Below, piece by piece: positions 55,692 to 64,000 of a stretch of DNA of 64,000 nucleotides. Numbering within the stretch: the first letter of the stretch is position 1; every line of letters begins with the position of its first letter. Both the position numbers and the translations under genes were made by a program. The stretch is from Hydractinia symbiolongicarpus (lineage: Eukaryota > Cnidaria > Hydrozoa > Anthoathecata > Hydractiniidae): NCBI RefSeq assembly GCF_029227915.1, contig NC_079875.1, positions 19,645,001-19,709,000 of the forward strand. The letters run 5' to 3'. The notes below the pieces were generated by a model. It saw only the letters and a program-made list of their open reading frames with translations. It searched no databases and was not told the DNA's origin.

Positions 55692-56072
55692 GGTGTCATA
55701 TAGCGTACATATCATATGGCAGACACCTTTTATAGCAGACATATACCATATAACAGACACCTATTATAGCGTACATACCACATAACAGACACCTATTATA
55801 GCAGACATACCATATAACAGACACCTATTATAGCGTACATATCATATAACAGACACCTATCATAGCGTACACACCACATAACAGACACCTATTATAGCGT
55901 ACACACCATATAGCAGACACCTATCATAGCGTACATACCACATAACAGACACCTATTATAACAGACATATCATATAACAGACACCTATTATGGCAGACAT
56001 ACCATATAACAGACACCTATTATAGCAGACATACCATATAACAGACACTTATTATAGCGCACATACCATATA
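55692..56072. repeat. 32-bp minisatellite, about 12 copies, built from 16-bp halves
   Basis: The unit is ATAACAGACACCTATT plus ATAGCAGACATACCAT, two related 16-bp halves. Two variants of the second half (GCAGACAT and GCGTACAT) are interspersed. The array is cut at its right end by a MITE, with one further half unit beyond it. Confidence 0.85.
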
Positions 56073-56537
56073 CACGTTTTTGTTTTTATAAGCAACTGGT
56101 TGCTACAAAACTGAGGCTGAAATATAGTCAAAAATTAAGCAACTGCTAAGCAACTTAGGCTGAATTCTACTACACACTTAGCAACCACTTAGATCAGTCT
56201 TCCACAAGAAGGGGACAGAAAGAATATTTTCAACATAAAACATCTCTTCCTACATATATATAACAAAATAATAAAGCCCCTAAAATGCAAAGTTAGTCAT
56301 CTAGTCCTTTAAAGATATTGAACACCCAACCGTCTTCAACAAGTTCACCTTCCTTCAAGCAACCCGTTAGCAACTAAGGCTGAAATATTAAACACAACAA
56401 GCAACTCGTAAGCAACTAAGGCTGAAATTTGTAAAGATGAAGCAACCATTAAGCAACTTTGACGCTGAAATTGCAAAATGACCTTAGCAACCCCAGGCTG
56501 AACCCAAAAATGCAGTTGCTTAGAAAAAAAAAACGTG
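56073..56537. mobile_element. 465-bp MITE with TA target duplication, inserted in the minisatellite
   Basis: Ends CACGTTTTTGTTTTTATAAG and its inverted relative TTGCTTAGAAAAAAAAAACG, with TG, bound it. TA is duplicated at 56071-56072 and 56538-56539. Removing it restores a minisatellite unit (ACCATA-TA-GCGGACA). The interior holds repeated AAGCAAC...AAGGCTGAAAT motifs. TA targets indicate a Tc1/mariner-like relationship. Confidence 0.7.
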
Positions 56538-56539
56538 TA

Positions 56540-57435
56540 GCGGACAATTTTTTCAGGAACAACAGGGGTCCTCCATAGACACGTTTGGTTTCAAAATGGG
56601 AAGTAATAAAAACCAACACATGTTTACAAAAAACATTAAAATAAAAATGTAGCAAAAAACAAATTGTACAGAAGAGTTTTCAGGATTGGGAATTTATAAC
56701 ACAGTATGGATAAACAGTTATCGGATAGAAACGATTTTAAAACTTTTACAGTAAAAAAATAGACAAAAATTTTTTTCTAGAAATTTTTATCTAAAAATTT
56801 AAAAACACTGGCTAAAATAAATTACCAAACGAAAGTTGAATAGTTGTTGCTAGTGTTTAAACTAAACACAATTTTAGTAGTATTATAAAAATTCATAAAT
56901 TTTTGTGCATTTAAAAATAACGAAAGTACGGAGAAATTCCTTCTCTTTAAATTCTACAATAAAAAAAAGAAATAATGCAGGACAACTATTAAAGTTTCTC
57001 AATTTTCCACGATTTTGACGCTTACCTTCAAAACTATGTAGCCTTTTTTAATTACCTAAAGGGATTTAATTTTCGCGGATTTCTTTTTTCTGGAATTTCG
57101 CGGGATAAAATGGAATTTATTTTTGCAAATGTTGTGTTGAAGGAAATTTGGAAATATTGCGGGAATTTATTTTCGCGAATTAGGGGTATTTAGACTTCTC
57201 GCGGGAACTATTTTTCGCGTGTTTGGCAAAAGTCCACAAAAATTAATTCCCACAAAAATTAATTGTAAGGTAATCGTACCAATCATATAGTCAAATCAAT
57301 TTCTTAAGCTTAGCTGTTCCAAAAAATATATCTGTCTTTTACACTAACATTAAGTGTATTTCTTTCTTCTTATTGCAAGGTGCGTATATTGAATTTGCGA
57401 ATTACTGTGCTAGCTGCAGACTATATAAAGTGAAG
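56540..57435. other. No gene; CGCG-type repeat array at 57060-57240
   Basis: From about 57060 to 57240 several diverged TTTTCGCGGATTT/TTTCGCGGG units occur, the same family as at 22.8 and 61.7 kb. The rest is AT-rich flank of the PEX11 gene. Confidence 0.45.
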
Positions 57436-58185
57436 TTAAATCGGAGATAACTTCAACTCTGGACGCAAAATTTGAAATATTCCAATAAAGGACGATATCA
57501 TGCCACAAAAGCCAACTGTACCCTGAGAAATGTCAACTTCTCCCCAAAACTGAAGAACAACATGGAGGTCTGCAAAATTCTTTAACGTATCGCAGAGAAG
57601 TTCTGGTCTATTCTTTAGCGACTGCAGGAAATTTTTATTTTTATTAAGTTTTGAATTGTACTCTAAGATTAGTTCGTATATGTCTCTCAATAAACTCGCC
57701 AGAACGGCCCAAAACCAAAATGGCGCGGATTTCAATGTCATCTTCTTCTCATCGCCAGTTAAAATGGATGCCTTGACTGCCCAAGCTAACATATCGTAGT
57801 AAAAGTAAACAGCACGACATAATCGGGAAGCAATGATCAGAGCTTTTAAAACAGGATCATCAATGGCTCTTGCTTTCATTGCACCTTCAATCATATCAAC
57901 ACTTTTTCCAATTCGAAATGCTAAAATACAAATTACCAATTTGCTATACTCACACAATAGACCTATTTCCATATACGTATGGTTCTGCGAAATATACACA
58001 CTCAAAATGCAGAATAACATGAAAACGAGATTAGTTATGACCAAATTTGGGGATGCTGGTTGTTTATATGCAAGTTTGAAGAATGTATCAACAAAATGTT
58101 GAGTTTTACGGCTTTTAACTGGCAGTTTCACATAATCGTAGTTAACACAGTTATAAAGAGGGTTTTGGTAGTTGTAGCGTGACAA
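57436..58185 (-). CDS. Peroxin-11 (PEX11-like), peroxisomal membrane protein
   Basis: A single-exon 249-residue protein. PEX11 proteins elongate and divide peroxisomes by bending the membrane. The sequence has a basic N-terminal region and a first hydrophobic segment (NLVITNLVFMLFCILSVYI). Then come KLVICILAFRIGKSVDMIEG, KALIIASRLCRAVYFYYDML, FWFWAVLASLLRDIYELILE and a C-terminal segment GTVGFCGMISSFIGIFQIL. The R-x-x-K/R-xxD repeat near residue 90, the R-x-x-Y-x-x-x-D block and the C-terminal G-x-x-G-x-x-[ST]-S motif are PEX11 hallmarks. Length fits the family (about 230-260). The first Met of the open frame is at 58185; the family start is plausible. A diverged fragment of the gene lies inverted at about 59985-60110. 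Confidence 0.75.
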   Translation of the reverse strand: MSRYNYQNPLYNCVNYDYVKLPVKSRKTQHFVDTFFKLAYKQPASPNLVITNLVFMLFCILSVYISQNHTYMEIGLLCEYSKLVICILAFRIGKSVDMIEGAMKARAIDDPVLKALIIASRLCRAVYFYYDMLAWAVKASILTGDEKKMTLKSAPFWFWAVLASLLRDIYELILEYNSKLNKNKNFLQSLKNRPELLCDTLKNFADLHVVLQFWGEVDISQGTVGFCGMISSFIGIFQILRPELKLSPI

Positions 58186-59984
58186 TATTTTTTAAAATAT
58201 TGCAGATTTTAAGGGTGTATCTTTTGGTATATGTTAGGTAGCTAGCTAGCTAAACCTCTAAAACCTCCTAGCCACGTTAAACCTAGCCCCGTTTTTAGAA
58301 TGATGTGAATACATTTTTATTTACTGTTTCCAAGTAAATTTAGAACTAAAACTCAATATACAGTTTACTAACGCTCAGTGGCACTACATATTACTTCTGA
58401 TCAGTTAAAAAAATTAAAATTATCTTGCTAGTATAGCTAAGCCAAAAAGCAGCCAGCATAACATTGACTTCAGGGGAAAGGGGATGGCACAGTAAAGAGA
58501 TTTCAAAGGCTGAATTTTCTTATAGCATTTTTACAAGTATTTTTCAGGGTTGTAGCTATTGCTTAGCTGCATGAGTTACCAACGAATCATTTTTCAATAT
58601 TTGTTGCGTAAACTGATATTTAAAATTATTTTCGGCATTGGCTGTTGTAATCATGTAATTGTCACACTTCCTCTGTCACCACTCCGTCTCTTAATGACTG
58701 TCAATAATCGTACATTTGTATCAAGCATTGCGATGGTTAACCTTAATACTTACAGCTTGTAAGTAATATGATTTGATAAAAATGGCACCTCATTTTTTTA
58801 GGTTTTTTAGGAGAAAAAAAATGAAAATAAAATAATATATAAGAATTTCTGGATTTCAGCTGTAACATGCCTAATATTTATCAAAATGTCAGTCTTAATT
58901 TTCTAAAAAACCAGGCCCTTATGTATTTTGTTTTCTTGCTTTTATGAAATCTTGAAAATTAATCTTGCAGAATTATTCGAATTGTTTATTTACAGAAAAT
59001 AATCTCAATGAATTATTTCCAAAGTGAAATTAAAAAAATCAAAAATTTTGTTTTTGACGTCACAAAAAAATTCACATTGTTTTCACTTATTAAAGTTAAT
59101 TGTTTTCACTTATTAAAGTTAATTGTTTTCACTTATTAAAGTTCGACATGACAAGCATTTTGTGGACAAAATTTTAAAGAAATTTCTTTATTTCTAGTCA
59201 GTATGTCAGTAAATGTTTTGTGTTTTTTTTAAGAAGCAATTTTTAAATTATTTTGTGAAGTGATCCTCTCCAGGAAAAATTTGTTTCTGACAGATCACTG
59301 GACAATTTCATTTGCCTGAAAAAATACTGAGATGGTAACTCTCTGAATACAAAATTTAAGAATTAGGATATCATCCTTTTAGTCAACCTTATAGTTTAAA
59401 ATTTTAGATAATTTTTTTAGCCAAATTCAATCTATGATAGAGGCTTAAAATTTAAGACAAATAAAAGCAAGAACATTCCAAGAAAGGTTTAAAGTCCAAC
59501 TTTTTCCACCAAGTCAATTAGTATCCTAATTCTAAAATCACAAATGTGTAAAAGGTGAGTTATACATATTTCCAAAACTACCGTCATTTGTAAAAAAAAT
59601 TAACAATTTAAGGCAAAGTCAACTCAACTACTATTTTAAAACCACAACAGTCAGTAAGCCTGGCTAATGTTATTTTCACAGTTGTTTAAAAAATAAGGTA
59701 CAGTCAATAACTGGAGACACAGGATATATACCAGCAACATCACCAATTTCGGTAAACAGCTTGAAATTTCACGTTTGTTTGGAACATATCAGCCAGCCAC
59801 CTAGCTATAGCTACTTATATCATATTCAAAGCTAGCTCATTTAACACCAAGAATAATAAAAAAAGCATTAGAACGGCCCAATGATACATGCTATTATCTC
59901 ATATTATCACCAAATGTTAATAACAATCTGTATTACAAATTAATTTTACAAATTTTGGAAGTAAACAAACGATCTGCACTACTT
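58186..59984. other. No gene; 23-bp tandem repeat x3 at 59077-59143
   Basis: AT-rich flank of PEX11. A 23-bp unit (TGTTTTCACTTATTAAAGTT...) is repeated three times. Short frames such as 58559-58762 + have no recognised domain. Confidence 0.4.
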
Positions 59985-60110
59985 CGCTGCAAACTAAAAT
60001 TTTGCTCATAACTAATCTCGTTTTCATGTTATTCTGCATTTTGAGTATGCATATTTCGCGGAACCAAATGGATATGGAAATAAGTCTATTTCTCTCAAAA
60101 TGACGAATTT
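59985..60110 (+). pseudogene. PEX11 fragment, inverted relative to the gene
   Basis: The plus strand reads LLITNLVFMLFCILSMHIS and then a diverged NQMDMEISLF, matching residues around 48-80 of the PEX11 protein (LVITNLVFMLFCILSVYIS, NHTYMEIGL). The DNA identity is about 90 percent over some 95 bp (approximate count by eye). It lies about 1.9 kb from the gene, on the opposite strand. A stop follows the match and no further exons were seen. It could also be an exon of a divergent paralogue. Confidence 0.6.
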
Positions 60111-60628
60111 TCGCAGAAAATAACAAAAATTGGTAAAAAGCTTAATGTGTAAATTTATACACGCAAGCGTCAAAGGTTTTGGTATTTTTTCGGAACATGT
60201 CCAATTTACTAAATATATTTTCTTCTATCTCTTCAAAAAAGAAAAAAAACATTTAGTGTACTCTAGAAAATAAATAATCGTACCTAAGAGCATAAAAGTG
60301 GACAGCCAGGTAAATTTACTTAATAATAGTATACTAATTCGTCGTCAAATCGTGGAAAAATCCACGGGTTCACCCGTCAGCTCGATATATACCTCTGGTG
60401 GCGGTCCGGAAAAAAACTGCGCGCAGCAATTCTGAACAGACAAAACAGGTGAAAGACGTCACTCTTAAACTGAGAATACTAGGTCTCCCTTCATTGATTT
60501 TTGATTTTTTTAGCAAAAGTAATAGATAAAGGGAAAATTTCATCTCATCTTCTTTTTAAATACAAAACATGTGGAAAAATGCTGTCTAGTAATTTCGCAT
60601 CAATTTTTTCTATTTAAAGGGTAAACCC

Positions 60629-60830
60629 CTAAGTATTTACCGACTGGTAAATACTTAGCGGTTGTGGTAGAGCGTTCGACTCCACTGGGCAAGGTCGTTG
60701 GTTTAAACCCTGGTCGAGTCATGCCAGAGACTATAAACGTGTTGTCTAGTTGAGCGGCTGTTGTGCTTGCACGCCTTTCGTAGCTCAATTGGGAGCTTTA
60801 AACGCACTAGGATTCCTTTCATGGTTTCTA
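60629..60830 (+). repeat. SINE-like sequence with tRNA-type promoter boxes, preceded by a perfect hairpin
   Basis: A perfect 13-bp inverted repeat with 4-nt loop (CTAAGTATTTACC-GACT) at 60629-60658 overlaps the start. Then GGTTGTGGTAGAGCG resembles a tRNA A box and GTTTAAACCCT a B box about 40 bp later. A tRNA-derived SINE is a reasonable call. A second A-box-like TAGCTCAATTGGGAGC lies near 60780. Confidence 0.45.
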
Positions 60831-62004
<1,174 letters not shown>

Positions 62005-62103
62005 ACGAAGTAATTTTAACACAAATTACAACAGAGTGCTCAATGTGTAACAGAGCAGTTATATTATCTTTATGTTTTGTTTTCAAGAAAAAACTACATT
62101 AAT

Positions 62104-62147
62104 TTTGCTACTTAAAGTTTCATGCTTCTTAGCAATCTTCAGGCAAA
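62104..62147 (-). ncRNA. Hammerhead-ribozyme-like motif, inverted copy
   Basis: The minus-strand mirror of the motif at 62942-62985, lying in the left arm. Same core and stems. Confidence 0.55.
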
Positions 62148-62333
62148 TGATACAAATTATACAAGTTGGTACTAACTAAAGTGTAAACCTTTTAATTACG
62201 TGATAAAACGTAATAAAACAAATAAATACATTGTTCGTTACAGTTCATTTCAACCATTTCAAAGTAAATTTGTTGCGATGGCGACATTTGTTGATAAGTT
62301 CTGTTCTTTTATTTAACAGTCCCTTCGGTTCAG

Positions 62334-62844
62334 TTATTCATGTAGCACAAACATCCGAAACATCATAAAGGGACATAATAAAAAAGTTCTCACTTCTGAA
62401 GAAAGGCAAAAACAACGACCTTGCAATTGCCGGGATAAGTCCCAGTGTCCACTGAATGGTGACTGTTTAGCTGCATGCATCATCTACAAAGCGGAAGTCA
62501 AATACGTAGACAAGAAGGAATTTTACTACGGATTATGCGAAGGCGAATTTAAAGAAAGGTTTAACAACCACAAAAAGTCCTTTCGACACGAGAAATACAG
62601 AAACGAAACCGAATTGTCGAAATTAATTTGGAGATTAAAAGACGACGGAACAGACTTTGAAATCTTATGGAGTATTGAAAGACGTGCAATGCCGTATAAG
62701 ACAGGAGCGCGCACGTGTGACTTGTGCCTAACAGAAAAAATAGCAATTGTACGAGCTGAACCGAAGGGACTGTTAAATAAAAGAACAGAACTTATCAACA
62801 AATGTCGCCATCGCAACAAATTTACTTTGAAATGGTTGAAATGA
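62334..62844 (+). pseudogene. Penelope-type GIY-YIG endonuclease, C-terminal part
   Basis: The frame has no early ATG and opens with YSCSTNIRNIIKGHNKKVL. Then CNCRDKSQCPLNGDC, a cysteine cluster, is followed by IIYKAEV...FYYGLCEGEFKERFNNHK (the GIY-YIG-like core, here Y-Y-G) and RTCDLCLTEKIAIV, LLNKRTELINKCRHR. It ends at TGA 62842-62844. This is the C-terminal endonuclease domain of Penelope-like retroelements, which nicks target DNA to prime reverse transcription. The RT domain should precede it but is replaced by the inverted arm. The last 29 codons (from about 62756) lie in the right inverted arm. Confidence 0.75.
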
Positions 62845-62941
62845 ACTGTAACGAACAATGTATTTATTTGTTTTATTACGTTTTATCACGTAATTAAAAG
62901 GTTTACACTTTAGTTAGTACCAACTTGTATAATTTGTATCA

Positions 62942-62985
62942 TTTGCCTGAAGATTGCTAAGAAGCATGAAACTTTAAGTAGCAAA
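62942..62985 (+). ncRNA. Hammerhead-ribozyme-like motif in the 3' arm
   Basis: Stem I strand TTTGC (62942-62946) pairs with GCAAA (62981-62985). The core CTGAAGA (62947-62953) is followed by a stem-loop TGCT-AAGA-AGCA (62955-62966, with a flanking T-T mismatch). Then GAAA (62968-62971), a short stem III CTT-T-AAG (62972-62978) and the cleavage-type TA (62979-62980). This matches hammerhead consensus (CUGANGA, GAAA, UH) with a very short stem III, the form known from Penelope-like elements. The T-T pair beside the core weakens the case. Self-cleavage must be tested. Confidence 0.6.
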
Positions 62986-63021
62986 ATTAATGTAGTTTTT
63001 TCTTGAAAACAAAACATAAAG

Positions 63022-63144
<123 letters not shown>

Positions 63145-63261
63145 AAATAAATAAATAAATAAATAAATAATTAAATAAATAAATAAATGTATGAATAAAT
63201 GGATACAACCGTTTTATCAATTCCACTAAATAGACCCATTGAAAAATGATAGAGTCAAATG

Positions 63262-63320
63262 AATCAAGGTTAGTTGTGAAATCAGGGTTAGTTGCGAAAT
63301 CGAGGTTAGTTGTAAAATCG
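63262..63320. repeat. 18-bp tandem repeat, 3.3 copies
   Basis: Unit AATCAAGGTTAGTTGTGA with small variations. GGTTAG recalls telomere repeats but the period is 18 bp, so it is an ordinary tandem repeat. Confidence 0.75.
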
Positions 63321-64000
63321 TAAAACAATACAAACAGATCAACGATCAAATTAAAAAATAAATGCTGATTTTATGACATTTTTATCTGGGAAAGTTAGCA
63401 CTAAAAAAAGTGTAAAATATTGGTTTACTTTTCAAGTTTAAGTTCAATCCAAAGAGTTCGATCTCGTAGCTTTTAAACTGTGAGGAAATGCTATTTTATG
63501 ACAAAGCAAAAATGATATACATCCAAAAATAAGAAAACTGGAAAAATCCAACCTGTCCAGCTTTTTGAAGTTCAGCCTTTACAAGTTTAATTTATAAAGA
63601 GTTTTTCATTCGAGTTTAGAACCTAGGTGGGTGTTTTTTCTGTTCATCTCAAAGTCATTACTTTTTATTTCTGGCATGTTATATATTTTTAGTTAAAAAA
63701 TACAAACCAAGCATACCCTATGACAAGTTTTCAATACTGTACATTCACAACTTACTTTTTCTGCTTGTACTCAGAACAGATTCGCATTGCTTCAATCTTT
63801 TAATCAGATCATTTTGAGAATTTTCTTTTGTTAACAAATGACTAATCAGTTTGGCAGTATATTGCAACAACCTGGGGCAAAGAATTACAATGGAAATCAT
63901 CAGCCGTTGAGTTGAGTAACATAAAAAAGCTAAAACATAGAAATTTGCAGGTGATATATACAGTATAGATAGATAGATATAGATAGGATTTTACCTGCAT
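63321..64000. other. No gene recognised
   Basis: AT-rich DNA with short frames only. A short (GATA)n-like run occurs near 63965-63990. Confidence 0.4.

Noticed and set aside
55692-56072. Regularly spaced repeats that could look like a CRISPR array
   Set aside because: The repeats are head-to-tail with no unique spacers, the genome is eukaryotic, and no cas genes occur.
63262-63320. GGTTAG repeats as a telomere-like tract
   Set aside because: The true period is 18 bp with other bases between, so it is not a telomeric array.

Overview
The window looks like animal nuclear DNA, most likely from a cnidarian (inference). It is AT-rich, has introns with GT/AG borders, carries a cytochrome P450 exon and a peroxin-11 gene, and is crowded with the transposon families common in cnidarian genomes. 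No bacterial operon, rRNA or functional tRNA gene was seen. Most of the DNA is transposon-derived. The host genes I can support are a P450 first exon (1732-2071, -), an unusual 893-codon gene (52212-54893, +) and a PEX11-like gene (57436-58185, -).

Layout. 1-6.8 kb: P450 exon and a TTAA-flanked MITE. 6.8-12.1 kb: two adjacent foldback elements of one family, the first invaded by a hAT-like element carrying an OTU-like protease exon, the second by a Harbinger element with a transposase remnant. 18.1 kb: a 472-bp MITE. 18.9-22.0 kb: a decayed mobile-element ORF split by a ~1.7-kb element with palindromic arrays at both ends. 23.1-24.4 kb: a Tigger/jerky-type DDE transposase pseudogene. 27.8-29.9 kb: second MITE copy, a dispersed repeat and another ORF remnant. 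30.1-43.6 kb: a Polinton/Maverick-like (adintovirus-like) endogenous viral element with about 18 genes on both strands: protein-primed PolB, packaging ATPase, major capsid protein, truncated integrase, zinc-binding and virion-like proteins. It is broken by many frameshifts and stops. 44.3-50.6 kb: a Helitron/Helentron whose protein has a 2A peptide, a herpes-tegument-like (C76) protease domain and an HUH Rep, but no helicase; its empty site is recognisable at 28.7 kb. 55.7-56.5 kb: a 32-bp minisatellite invaded by a TA-flanked MITE. 60.0 kb: an inverted PEX11 fragment. 61.9-63.1 kb: a Penelope-like retroelement fragment with a GIY-YIG endonuclease and 274-bp inverted arms between two (TA)n tracts; each arm holds a hammerhead-ribozyme-like motif.

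How parts work together. The Polinton genes once formed a replication module (PolB), an integration module (integrase) and a virion module (capsid protein, ATPase, coiled-coil and membrane proteins). Many begin at a common AATAAATG/GATAAATG motif, suggesting shared late-type control. The Helitron encoded rolling-circle transposition proteins. The Penelope fragment has endonuclease and ribozyme parts but no reverse transcriptase. These elements look defective. All calls rest on reading the sequence; no database search was run.
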